DNA from: Apostichopus japonicus
Taxonomy: Eukaryota > Echinodermata > Holothuroidea > Aspidochirotida > Stichopodidae
DNA: 64,000 nt
Assembly: GCF_037975245.1 (NCBI RefSeq)
Contig: NC_092565.1
Coordinates: forward strand, 9,346,499 to 9,410,498
Direction of reading: 5' to 3'
Both the position numbers and the translations under genes were made by a program. Below, piece by piece: positions 32,051-44,285 of this stretch (its first letter is position 1; every line of letters starts with the position of its first letter). Under the pieces are notes generated by a model. That model was not told the origin of the DNA, did not search any database, and was given only the letters and a program-made list of their open reading frames with translations.

Positions 32051-35000
32051 AAGGATATCGCATTCACGATTATTACGCTCTCCACTTAACAGTTTCTGAA
32101 ACTCGTTGCGGAAATAGAAAGCAAAGAAAATAAGAAACAGGCACGCACATAATAGAGAGCTGATCTTTAATGTCGGAAGTATATCGTATATAACGTAACG
32201 TAGGTGGTTTCACAGAAAGAGATGTGTAATTCATCCGCATGACATGCTTCCTGTATATATAGTGAGGTCCATATAACCCTAAGTATATGTGAATGCGCAG
32301 TATATTGGCCTATATCATCATTATATGGAAATGATTTGTGCGCAGTGTAGATTGCCTCTTTAACCTTTTGACTCAGAGATCACGTGTAGTTTCTGTTTTC
32401 TTTTCTAAGGAATCGTGATACTGGACTTTTTTGCTATAACACCGCCATCATCATTACAAAGTCACATGTCTCAAAGTTACTGAACTAGGGGTTATTACAG
32501 TACAGAATCAATATCTTAGGACTTTTCTTACACAACGTAGCATATATGCCATTTACCTATATATGCTCATAAGTAGTATACTCTGTAGTATTGTGTAGTA
32601 CTGTGTGTGATAGATATATATGGCATATTGCTTATACGGGATATATTCAGTCTGGATGAACAATGTACCATCATCTTGTAGTAAAGAATCTTGGTAAATT
32701 TCTTGTTGCTGTTGCGTATATTATATGCCACTTATGTAGGTCTGTCGAGATGACATGGTCAGGCGGTTGGAGCTGGGTATACAACACCTGGACCAGGAGT
32801 CAACTATAGGTGGCTCAGGGAATATTGGATGAAGAATAGTGTATTCGCGGTTTTATAATGGGAAAGATGAAGGGTGAACTAGGGGGCAGTGATATACTTG
32901 TCCCCGGGACTGGACTTGCAGGGCTGCTGACACCTGATTCTCTTTCTACTTGGCAATGTTATCGTTATGCGATCGTGTAAGTGATACATAGAGGTATGGG
33001 TACAATTGAAAAAAAGAAAGCGGTTGAGTGGTTGCAAGGGAATCGGCCCCTTGGAAAGGAGGAAGGAAGGAAGGAATGAAGAAATACCTTCCGTCTTTTT
33101 TATGATTCTTACTTACAAATACGATCCCCTTAAAACTTAGAAGTTATCATTGCAAGAACTCCAATTATCAGGGAGTTTTTAAAGTTATTTAGAAAGGCGA
33201 TTACATAGTATTAAGTAAACACCGGCGCCAACGTCTGTCTTCAAAGTTGTTATCTTGCCGAGGTGTAAATTTACGGACGGAATTTTATTCATATTTTATT
33301 GCCAGTACATTGTGCAATAACTCGTCATGTATGTCCCGCAGTCTATAAGACAACACTGACATCCATTGGAACTTCCCTTCGTGCTTTTGTCGTTATGTAT
33401 GCCAATATGCGGGGGTGAGGTGTGGTGGTGCGTCGTATCGGGGTTTGCATGCACTTTTGCAACTTACGCTCGTTATGCAAACTAATATGAAATCCCATCT
33501 TAAGGGAAGTTTTTAGCGAGCATCATATCTTATCAATTATGCAAACTGACATTCAACCACGCATTTAATTGCATGATTTTGTAAGATTATTAATGAAGAT
33601 ATAAACATTTCAAATTTAACAGAAAACAAAAGCAAGCATTGGTGTAAAATTCGTTTTTACGGTATATATCTTCCACTCAGTTATCTTTTATAAATCTTAT
33701 AGTGTTCTAAATCGAAGGCGTAGTAATCACATGCTTATACCTGCCCAATATCCCGCACTGTGGGGCCCCCAAGCTCAGGTGGCCATTGGGTTTTGCCATA
33801 TACGAAATGTTCACAGGGCAACCTGGAGGAGAAAACGACTCAGATGGGGAAAATAGGAGGCATTTCATATTATGAAGTGAAAGAAAAAAGTACCAGATAT
33901 ATTTCATATATACTTCATTTAAATGGTATGGAGTTTGGGAGTATTTTTGGTTCATTGTCGTTTTTTAATCCTTAAATTCAAAGATGTATGACGTTATGTT
34001 AAATGATATATGTTGAAGAGTGTTTACCGGGGCATCAGGGGGAAATCGTAAATGCGTAATTGTAGTTCGGGATGGGGGGGGGGGGGGGGGTAGGTGAAGT
34101 GTATTGACTGTATGTGAGGAGGTAGACAATGGTTGTTTTATGTTCTAACATATATTATGTGTAGTCACATATCTAGGGTGCGGGGGGGGGGGGGGGCATA
34201 TAACACGAATCGGGTTTTAACCAAATAATAAACCAAACCACAATTGTTTTACAATCATTGTTCTATGTTTTAGCTGTAACGGTATTCCCCTGGCATATCG
34301 TCAGACTATGTAAGTTCGGAATCCCCTAAGTTGACTCGGAAAATCCATGAGTTCAAATACACTGTCAGTGAGTTTAAAGTTCAAACTGAAATTATGATAT
34401 GGATATAGATAGGACAGTTCGATGTCATGTGGACTTCCGTAAATAATTTACATGGCAGGAATCTAGTATTGTGCAACCAAATTCAATAAAACTACGGATT
34501 ACAACATCTCATCGGGTAGAACAAAGTTAATTTCTTCGTCAAACTGGTATACCTGCCGCTGAGCACCTATAGTATCAATTGAAACGTATAAATGTTCTGT
34601 CAGTTCAGGCAGTTACAGTAGGGTGTTGTTCTATACTGGCCCAAAGAAAGTCTTATTACGGGCAGCAATGGTTCGAGTGTCGAGGGGGGGGGGGGGGGGA
34701 CTTTAGCTACATGCATTAACAGTGGCATTAGCAGAATTTGAGTGTTTAGTACTGCCGCATGCAGCATACATAGGCCTACATAATCAGGCTACTATCACCT
34801 GATTATGGTCACGTGTACACCATCTTGTTTTCAACAGGCTATACGTATGAATGAACCACGGCGTTTTTTTTTTGTGATGTGGAGGATGTGGACTGAGCAT
34901 AAATGATATTAGACACAGATATTTTGGGGGTTGTCTCATGATATGGGGGTCATAACTCATATTGATGATTATCGAGGCTCATATGTTCCACCCTGGAGCG

Positions 35001-36086
35001 AGATCAAGGTATTGATCACTGTAACTGTATATTCAGTTTGAAAAAAAGTTGACACCCATTCGGCCCTTATCCCTGAGTGACGTGACAAACCAGGCTAATC
35101 TGACCATCGACTTTTGATCCAGTATAGGTCACTGCTCCTCCCCTGTATCCAATATATCTCATTTATGGAGACATCAACTTGCTACCCTTACTACTGCAGA
35201 TTTTCAGTAGAATCATAAAAAATGGTACATAAATGGAAACTCAGCTGGTGCAGCTAGTGTATTCAAGTCACAACAGCTAGTTCAGAATGGATCCACAGAA
35301 CTTAGGCCCTATACAAATTTAACTAAGCCCTATATGTAAAACAACTTCGGCTACGGACAGTGAGCATGGTCAAGCCCGTTTCACGCATTGCAACAACAAA
35401 TTTAATGAGTAGTTACATGCATTATTGTTTCATATTGCCCTCCGGTCCGTGGCACATTTATGATGGTATATAGGCCTATGAAAAATTAATGGCATTAATG
35501 TTCTTTTAAAGGATATCGGTGATTTTGTTCATTGGTTTAGTTTTATCCTTCAACTATGTGATTTCATCAATTGTTTGAACAGATTCGGCCAAAAATACAA
35601 AGAACACATACTTTTCAGTTTTCTTGATTCACTGTGGCAATTTTGGCCGTTGACGTTAAGGCTTTGATATTGACAAATTGATTACAATTTGACTAACGAA
35701 CACAGCAATACAGAGTCTATCAGTGCACATACACATGCATAATTTTGGGAAACGCCAAGTTACAGTACCGTTACCGCGCTATCAGTATTCATATAACCGC
35801 AGGTTTCCATGGTAAAGACAAGAGACAATCGTCAAACATATCTAGTGAATTAACATCTATGAATAAACATTCAACTCAGGCGCAGATTCGTATTGCATTA
35901 ACCAGGAAATTCCCTGTATGGGCTAAGCTAACAAGAAACAACCGGTTTCGAATCCATTCTAGTTTGTTCCGGAAAATGATACTGAACATGCGCAGAAACG
36001 TTGACTAAGAATGGAAATGACGTAAACAATTGTAAGCAAACGTACGGCACGTTTAAGTTTCCGTACAAACGTTTATAGAACTAGCT
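32048..36086. other. Intergenic stretch upstream of the coiled-coil gene
   Basis: No exon recognised on either strand. G-runs of 14-17 bases occur near 34074, 34182 and 34684. A GGAAGGAAGGAAGG patch lies near 33060. The last few hundred bases should contain upstream control elements of the gene starting at about 36112. Confidence 0.45.
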
Positions 36087-36112
36087 TATATATACAGTTG
36101 CGCATTTAGTCA
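36087..36112 (+). promoter_or_regulatory. Core promoter: TATA box and initiator
   Basis: TATATATA lies at 36087-36094. An initiator-like TCATAG is at 36110-36115, with its A at 36112, 25 bp downstream of the start of the TATA box. The leader that follows has no ATG and ends in a strong splice donor. Confidence 0.55.
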
Positions 36113-36254
36113 TAGAACGAAGACCACTCAACATCTGACACAACAGTTAAACGAAACAAACCTTACAACAAACACCAGAACAAACGTCGAATAGTTTACC
36201 AATTCTTCGTATCTTTTTGTACCTTTTGGATTATAATATTCCTGACCTTGGACG
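36112..36254 (+). other. 5' UTR exon of the coiled-coil gene
   Basis: About 143 bases free of ATG, ending TTGGACG before gtaagt at 36255. A matching acceptor (tcttatag) at 37081-37088 precedes the start codon by ten bases. The transcription start is inferred from the TATA box. Confidence 0.55.
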
Positions 36255-37098
36255 GTAAGTTGCTTATGTTTCTTTTATTATTTTTGTGAGTTGATATATT
36301 TTCTGATCTGTAATACACCTGCATGGCAATGCCTTACTGTAGTGTAACTTTAGCCGTGCTTACTGTGTGCAGTACGGTCTGCTCCAAATCGCTCATTGTG
36401 GGATTTACACCGGTATCCCAATGGCTGAAATTAGTGTTCAGTTGACCAGTGAAGGAATATACTAGAATCCTTGCATTAACCCACTGCAAAATATATAACT
36501 TTTCTAATAAAGACTGCCATGCTTACTTATTAATACTGTAGAAAGCTAGATGTAGATAATAGCGCTATGGGTGCCTTCTGTATGAGCAGTACAGTTACCG
36601 TACTGTTTATAGGGTTCGGCAGGTCTCTACATGACTGGGCTGTTACTAGTGTACGGCGTTTCATCCGTCTAGTACTGGGAATGATATTCTAACTTTCCTG
36701 TTCAGGCTGATCAACTCCATTGTTATGGGGGTATTAATACTGAATTAGCATCTAACTATGAATCAATCAACTGCTATTCTGATACTAAATGCAGGTTAAT
36801 GCATTTACACATGAGTATACTGTAGGATAGCTGATAGTGTGCTAATATCCATTTAGGTTGTTACAGTATACAATCACAGTTTTTTTTTATCAACAGCAAA
36901 AATGTCAAAAAGCATACATATATGTTCATTACAGATGTTAGGCTAAAATGATGCAAAATTCTTTGGAATCACTTGGAACAGTGCAAATTAATTGGAACTT
37001 ATGGACTTCAAATTATGTACATGTGTTGCACACATTGCTTTATTTTTATATCATTTTTCTTCATGCCTCCCCCCTTTTTGTCTTATAGAGTCTTGAAT

Positions 37099-37581
37099 AT
37101 GTCTGTCTCACCACCAATACTACAACAAATGGAGAACCTGGAAAACATCTCAGCAGATTCCACACCGTGTACAAGTGCAACCAATGTGGGGGATTACCAG
37201 ACTTGCGAAAGGCGAATTTTGGAACAATTGAGAGACGTGACAGTAATGAATGACAAGTGGCAAAAATATAACAAGGAACGTGAAAGATATGTCGACGGGA
37301 TACGAAGAGACCTCGAAAAAACGAAGAAGAAGCTGCAGGCCAGAGACAAAGAACTCATGGAGATGAAGGCCAGAGAGAGGGAACTTGAGAAAACTATTAG
37401 GGACAATCAAAATATCATTAGCAACTTCAGTAAACTCATGGACGATTTGGATGAGAAAGAGGCCAAAGAAAGGACATTGTCGATGAGAGTGTGCGAGCTT
37501 GAGAAGGAAGTTGACTCTCTAAGACGAATGAACAATACCACAGAAGCCAATGCAGAGAATGAACAGCTATTGCAACAACAG
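37099..37581 (+). CDS. Coiled-coil gene exon 2, with start codon
   Basis: 161 codons from ATG (MSVSPPILQQMENLENIS) to LLQQQ, donor gtaatt. The frame also stays open upstream of the acceptor to 36973 and downstream into the intron, so the raw open frame overstates the protein at both ends. Confidence 0.8.
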
Positions 37582-40395
37582 GTAATTAAAAGAGAGTTTA
37601 TTGATCCTAAAAAAAAAAAAACTATTTTGAGTAGAGTCTCAAGCTTTGTCAGTAATTGTCTCAATCCCGGTTCAAATAATCAAAACATGTCTGGGATAGC
37701 CTGGCATGTGTGTGATGAACACTTTATCTTATGTAAGTGTCTGATGGGACAAATTTCAGATTATCATTATAATTGAACTATTGAGGATAGATATTTATTT
37801 TCTTGGTTGATTTTTTATCACAATCGTATGGGAGGAAAGATAAAGGTGCCTGAAATACGTTTGCCTGTTATGTTATAAAATTCAACTTAAATTGCAGCCA
37901 ATACGATGTTTGTAAAAGTGAGGTTTGCAAATGAAGAGATCTGATTATGTCATTAATCACTCACTCATGATGAGATATACCTGTAAGACCAACTGTTCTA
38001 ACCAAAAGTTGTCTCTCACAGTAGTTATAACCAAGGCAGATTGCAGCTTTACTGCTTGAATGTTGCAGAAAATTTGGGGAGTAATCTTTCCACCCATGAA
38101 AGAGCAAAATAATCTGGCGCTGTGTTTATTCCAGGCAGTAGAATTAGGTTATACAGCTCTGTGCAGTATTCTTGATTTTTAAAGTTTTCTTACTCTTGAT
38201 CCTATTTTAGTGTTTGTTCTTCCTTTTTGGATATTCTCGTTTATATATTTTAAAAGAAAAAGCGTGAACAAAGCCTCAGGCACTGGTTCATGGCCTTATC
38301 ATTTCTACTTGTGTTTCCTTTTCTTTTCAATTTTATATTATTATATACTTTATTATTTTTATTTTTCAGCTTCAAATATGCATAGAGGACTTCAAGACAG
38401 AAAAGAAGGAGAAAAACAAGTACAAACAAGAGGCTATCAGTTTGAGAAAGAAGTCGATGGAAGCAGAGTCTCTCCTTCAAGATTATCAGGAAAAGGTAAC
38501 ATTTTAAGGAAAAAGAAAGCCTAAGATTTACAGAGTGTGTGAACAGAAGCACATGGTTCCAACTCTCAGCTTAACACAGCTTGTTTCATTGTTGAGATAT
38601 TCACTTCTATTTGGATGAGTACATTGTGTAATAATATGTGACGCCATACACAAACTACATCAACAGTTCTCTTTGATTTGTAACTCTGAATGTTTGAGGG
38701 CATTTTAGTTTAGGTTAGTAAGGTTGATCAGGTGTGTTCATCTAATCTAAACGGTATTACTGCTTGTGGAGGAGTCATCATTGCGTGATCGGAACACAAT
38801 GAAACGCAGAGATGGTCTGATGTGTTGTCCATGACTGACATCATGAAGGATTACACAAGTTAGTAGCTCAAATAAAATGAGTCAATCTCATGATAATAAT
38901 AATAATAATAATAACCACAAAATATCTCCGCAATGGAACAAGCTATCAAGATGTGTGTTGGACCAATGTGTATATTTTTTCTTTCTAAATCTAAGACTTA
39001 GTTTGTCCCATTAATTCTGAATAGCCTGCCCATAGCCAAACCAACAAGAAAGTGTTAAAGAATTACAAAAAGGATTTTGTGTGATCCAGATCATCTTACA
39101 TAAGTTTGCTTTCATTCTCTGCCTTTTCTACATTTTTCTGCTGTAAACATCAGGCCAACGACTGACTCAGTTGAGTCCATCTTTTGAACAGAGAACCTAC
39201 ATTTTATAACGCACACATTCACGTTCAACATGCAAATTTTCTCTTATTTTTGCTGCATCTAGATCGCTCTGATCAAGTCACTAGAATTTCCGACGATGGC
39301 CAGAGAAGATGAAGAAAGATACAGGCATCAAAGAAGACAAAGCAGTGCACACCCCAGAAGACAGGTGAGGGAACAATTGTTACAATGTTGTGTTTTACAA
39401 GTCAATAATGCACAGAGAAAACTTTCAAAATTTGAAGAAAAAAGTTAAATATAAGAAAGAAGAAAATAACTCCCATAAATTTAAAAAAAAAGGAGCAAAA
39501 ATTCATTACGAGAATAATTGTCTAGGTGAAGATCAGAAGCTTGATAGTTATGAGAATCTTGACGTCAGAAAAGTATCAAAGACATCATTTAGCAAGGCAT
39601 GGATTCTTGTAATGTGTCCAAAGGGTTGTTATCTTTTTTTTGGTAAGTTCATGAAAATTTACAGTATGGTTTGAGAGAAATCCATCAGGAGAAACATAAG
39701 GACATTTAAACTGACGGGCATGACCTTCATTTGCTTGGTTAGAAAAGCAATTTTTGGTCACAACTCAGGTGAATAGCAGAAGTGATGGGGTGCATGCAAC
39801 AAGAACAACAAAGATAATAGGAATTTTATAGTACAGTATATTCAATGCCATCGCCACTGAAACATTCATCTTGTATGATATCACTGTTATACAGTGATAT
39901 AAAGTTTTATAAAAGGGGGCAAGGCTTTGTTTAGAGCATCAAGCATGGAAGAACTATGGATGATCATTTCAATCCGTTATGTTTAAGTGAGAGGGGAAAA
40001 TTTTCAAAATTTATCAATCAATCCCATCTCTTCACTGATTCATTTACAAATGTTTACCAAATTGAAGTTACCAATTTCATTTTTTTCATTACTTTTGTCA
40101 TGTTTAGACAAACTGCAAGACACCAAAGCCTAGTTCATGGCCTCACCAGTCAGACCTCCTAATGTTTGGTGATGTCATTGAAGCAGACTCCACCAGCATT
40201 CAGGGATCACAGAGTGACAGTGCTGTAGAGGACAGAGCTGTAGAGCAAGTGGGTGCAACAGCTCGAGTACCGGTGAAGCCCCTATTTGAATTGTTTCCTC
40301 AGCTTAAACTACCATCGAGGAGTTCTGAAAGTGCTTTCGAGATGGATTCGGTATTCGAACACGAACACGATGAAGGTGAACTAATTCGACGTTAG
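37099..40395 (+). CDS. Coiled-coil protein, 332 residues, possible ABIN/TNIP-NEMO-type adaptor
   Basis: Four coding exons, 37099-37581, 38370-38495, 39263-39364 and 40108-40395, all in phase 0 with GT-AG borders, give 332 residues and a TAG stop. The start ATG is the first after the acceptor at 37088. Residues about 35-200 are heptad-rich coiled coil with many Lys, Glu and Arg. KWQKYNKERERYV near the start of the coil and IEDFKTEKKEKNKYKQE near residue 165 recall, respectively, a W-x-x-Y motif of TNIP/ABIN proteins and the UBAN ubiquitin-binding motif (x-DF-x-x-E-R/K-x-x-x-x-K) of ABIN, NEMO and optineurin. These dampen or transmit NF-kB signalling in known animals. The C-terminal 95 residues are Ser- and acid-rich, with no zinc finger. 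Family assignment is tentative; the gene model is firmer. Confidence 0.75.
38370..38495 (+). CDS. Coiled-coil gene exon 3, UBAN-like motif
   Basis: 42 codons between atttttcag and gtaaca: LQICIEDFKTEKKEKNKYKQ, then a Leu/Lys heptad region ending QDYQEK. Holds the DF and acidic-basic spacing typical of UBAN helices. Confidence 0.75.
39263..39364 (+). CDS. Coiled-coil gene exon 4
   Basis: 34 codons between ctgcatctag and gtgagg: IALIKSLEFPTMAREDEERY, then an Arg/His/Gln-rich end (RHQRRQSSAHPRRQ). This marks the exit from the coiled coil. Confidence 0.75.
40108..40395 (+). CDS. Coiled-coil gene terminal exon
   Basis: Acceptor catgtttag. 95 residues rich in Ser, Asp, Glu and Pro, ending EHEHDEGELIRR before TAG. 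The overlapping open frame starting at 39956 is a shadow: the correct frame crosses its end. Confidence 0.75.
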   Translation, partial: TNCKTPKPSSWPHQSDLLMFGDVIEADSTSIQGSQSDSAVEDRAVEQVGATARVPVKPLFELFPQLKLPSRSSESAFEMDSVFEHEHDEGELIRR

Positions 40396-41524
40396 TCTAC
40401 AGCAGGAATTCTAAAGCAAGTTTGACATGCTTCTTTCACTAGCTTAGTAGCCTTATCGGGGGGGGGGGGGGGGGACTTCATTTGTTTCTCGCTTTGATCT
40501 AAGAAGCTTCCTAATAAACCATATTTCTACCTCAGGGAGCAAGTCATCAATTTCTTGGTGAGGGGAGGTGGGGGGGGGGGGAGGTTTAGAGGGTTGTAAG
40601 ATGCAGACCCATTTTCAGCAATTTAAAAACTAGATTAATAAATGGCAATAGAAATCCAGCTGCTTTCAAAGTTTAAAAAAAAGGAAAAATCTATGCAAAG
40701 TTATGACATTTCCTACATATTTACTTTAATGTTTCCTCCGTAAGGATTCACTATACGATTCATGCGGGGTAGTATCGTGCAATCATATTTATATTCAACG
40801 AGTGTGCTCTTATATTAACTGCTAGTAGCTGAAATTAAAAATTATATTAGTGGGTTGCTGGTGTAAACTTTGTAGCCAACTTTCACACAAGTCTTTCAAA
40901 GTAATTTAACTGAGGCAGCTAACCCCAAAAAAAAAAAAAAAAAAACAGGCTATGTATGCATGTTACAATAACATTTCCTTTAAACAGGTGCAATAAGAGT
41001 ATCTAAGAAAAATGTAATTAATATGTAATTTTTGTTCTTGTCAATTATGATTGACTTAGACATTCATAGTTTTGCAAATTCAGCATGTTGTTGCTATAGA
41101 AAGAGAATAGAGCTTTTCATTTTATCATTTTAGATTGGGTGAAAAATCATTATGGTGATATACAACATAAATCAGAACAGATATGAGTACCACACATATC
41201 TAATATATCAATGTATTTTCAATGTATGAAATTAAATAATATTCTATGTATACTGTGTATATTTCTAATATCTAATTATCTGAATTGTCTCTTATTATAA
41301 GGTTTTACTTCAGTGTAATTTAATCATCCAAATAATAAATTTCTTCAAATTTTCCTCCAGCAGCAATTTACACCTATTTACACCTTTTTATTACACTACA
41401 GAGAATTAAGCACTGACTTTCTATCATCCATTTGTTTTGTTGTTTTATTTGTGAAGATGATATATTTAACCAGTACCATCCTATCATATTTGAACTTATC
41501 CTGTTCACACTGCACAATAACAGA
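40396..41524. other. 3' flank of the coiled-coil gene
   Basis: Non-coding. It has G-runs near 40459-40474 and 40570-40581 and an A-run near 40927-40945. AATAAA near 41333 is one possible poly(A) signal; the true one is not certain. Confidence 0.4.
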
Positions 41525-42264
41525 AGTATTCATCCCATTTTTCTTGAAATGGTAATTAAAAAATGGTTTAAAAGTGGTTAAGAAGTATGCAATAAATTAT
41601 AATCATATGTACTGGTAGCATTTAATATACTGTTTATATTTCATTATTATCCAACATTTTATTAGTCCATTCCAGAGTATTTGTAACGATTTTGTCATGA
41701 TAAGTGGTTCCAAAATGACTACTTTCATGGGTTACTTAGTAAAAACGATTGTAATTGAAAATCTTTCCTAGTTATTTATTCCATTTTCTTGAAGTGGTTA
41801 CAAAAAAAGTTTAAAAATGGTTAAGAAGTATGCAATAAATTATAATCATTAATACTGGTAGTATTTAATATACTGTATATATTTCCATTATTATGCAACA
41901 TTTTATTACTCCATTCCAGAGAATTTGTAACATATTTGGCATGATAAGTGGTTCCAAAATGACTGCCTCCATAGGTTACTTAGTAATAACTACTGTAGTT
42001 GAAAATCTATTCCTAGTTATTCATACCATTTTCTTGAAATGGTTACAAAAAAGGTTTAAAAATGGTAAAGAAGTATGCAATAAATTATAATCATATATAC
42101 TGGTAGTATTTAATATACTGTTTGTATTTCCATTATTATGCAACATTTTATTATTCCATTCCAGAGAATTTGTAACATATTTGGCATGATAAGTGGTTCC
42201 AAAATGACTGCCCCCATGGGTTACTTAGTAAAAACGACTGTAGTTGAAAATCTATTCCTAGTTA
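41525..42264 (+). repeat. Tandem repeat of ~244 bp, three copies
   Basis: The word AGAAGTATGCAATAAATTAT starts at 41581 and 41824 and, a little varied, at 42069, a period of 243-245 bp. Each unit runs from the TTCTTGAAATGGTTA region through GATAAGTGGTTCCAAAATGA to GAAAATCTATTCCTAG. Copies 2 and 3 are closer to each other than to copy 1. Confidence 0.9.
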
Positions 42265-43899
42265 TGGGTGACGGAGTCGAAATTTATATTCGGAAAAGTT
42301 TTACACAAGAATCTATGTAATATAAGAATGATAGACAATGATTGCCCTGGAGATGGGCTATTTGTGCTGGCGGAGCAAGGTGGGAGTGGGGTGTATGACA
42401 TGGTCCAATTTGGTCATTATGTGCCTATTTTCAGTTTGTCTCCAATGTAACTATGTATTAGGTGGGACGAGATGGATATATGTCTTTACGTCTGGCCGCG
42501 GGTACAATCCAGACCTCTATCTGTACATCTCACTCCCCCCTCTCCTCCAGTTACCTTTCTGTTTCATCTTTCATATTTATGTTTTAAATTGATCTGTATC
42601 CACGTTGAAATTGTAAGGAAACCTAAGACGTGTTACCAGCGCAGTACTGTTAGCCGATAGAAGTCATAGTTTTGCAGATGAACCAAAATTATTTTTTTAC
42701 AAAGAATTTTTACCAAAGAAAATGATAAAAGAATATATATTTATATGATAAACTTGAAATTGATTCTTTTTGTCGTTTTTCCTTCTTCCTTTCTCCTCTC
42801 ACCCCTCCTTAACCCCCGCCCCTTCCCCCCAAATCTGAATTGATTTGCCCTTTTTGTGGACAAGATAGAACAACCAGGTGCCATAATATAAATAAGTGAA
42901 CGTCCACTATCTCATACCCACCCGATGAATTTTCAAATTCAAATCTCTTTTCAAAGAAAAAAACTTGTCACTCACCAATTATACGAAACTGGTTATTCTC
43001 TTTCGCATCAAAGTGTAAATTATGTGCACATGGCAAAGGTTCGTACTGGTGTGGGAAAGTCCCTCAAGATTCATCAAGCTACTCTATACATTGATTTTCT
43101 TTGAAAAGAAAAGGTCTAAATGTTTACGTTACGAAACTTTGTAAAAAAAGATAAATGAAACTGGTAAAGTAAGGGCCGAGTGGTTGTATAGTGTTGTTTC
43201 GTAATCTCGATTCGTGTAGAACATAAACTCCACTAAAACCTTAGTAAAAGTATCTTGAATCATAATCCCAAATGTTTCCACGTTTATTTTATCTAAATTT
43301 GAAGACATTAAGTAAATTTTGAGTTGATATCGACTTAGCAAATACACATCTTACAATGATAGATTCAGCCAATCAAGACATGCAAATCGCGTGACGTCTG
43401 TAACCAGGGAGTTATTCACGTTGTATTCATTATTCATGTGATCTACAGGTCACACTTAGGAAAATGTGTGTTTGATGCACTTTGTATCAATTTAAACTAA
43501 GTGATAATTTAAGAATCATTCACTAAAACGTCATAGACAAAATTCATCGAAAATATTCGATTTTGGATAAACAAAACACAGAACATGGGGAAATCGCTAA
43601 CAAACTGTTCATTTCCAGACCTGAATTGTTGAGGCCTAGTAGTACTACTACTACTAGTAGACCTAACGATAAACGAGTAACGATGGTGACCTCGACGACA
43701 CATTCGCGTCGGAGCCTCTTATTTTTCCTGATGGATTTCACCGTCAAGGTTACCAAAAGTTTACAAATGTGTCTAGGATAGAGCAATTAAAGAAGCAACT
43801 GCAGTCTACGACACAGAAGGGTCAGTTCTAGTTACACAGAAAGAACAGAGTGATAAATGTATAGTTGTAAATATGTATGGTCTAGTTCTGCGAATTTAA
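42265..43899. other. Intergenic stretch without a supported gene
   Basis: No motif-bearing reading frame. A (TAC)n/(TAG)n palindromic patch lies at about 43640-43662. Confidence 0.4.
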
Positions 43900-44285
43900 A
43901 GTATAGTATTGACAATGATATAGCCTAGGCCTATAGGCTTAGGCTAGCCTTAATCAGGATACGCCCGCTAGCCTAGGTGGTGACTACTTTAACGTGAACT
44001 AAAACTAAAAGGTTAAAGTTTCAGACCTAGCCTAGGCCTAAACTGCTCTACTATAAGCTAGGCTAAATTAGTTTAGGGCAGCACATTGGCAGGGGTGTAA
44101 ATAGGCCTAGGCTAGGCCTAAATCATTTTACTATATTAATTATTAGGGTGACATTGCCATTTGTTTTGGCACCGGCAATTCTGTTTCTTCTGGACATTTC
44201 CCAAATGCTCCATGGTATTACTAATACTGTCTAGCGGACCTAGGCCTATTACAGTATTAGGGTAGGCTTAGGCCTATTTCGTTTT
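43900..44285. repeat. Cluster of TAGGCCTA-type palindromes
   Basis: The words TAGGCCTA, GCCTAGGC and TAGGCTAG recur about a dozen times within 390 bp, often overlapping, mixed with ordinary sequence. No fixed period can be seen. Confidence 0.7.

Noticed and set aside
39956-40162. 68-codon frame overlapping the last exon of the coiled-coil gene
   Set aside because: It is in a different frame; splice phase and the acceptor at 40107 support the 40108-40395 frame.
43563-43781. 72-codon frame with Thr/Ser/Arg-rich composition
   Set aside because: No motif, no splice context, and overlaps a (TAC)n patch.
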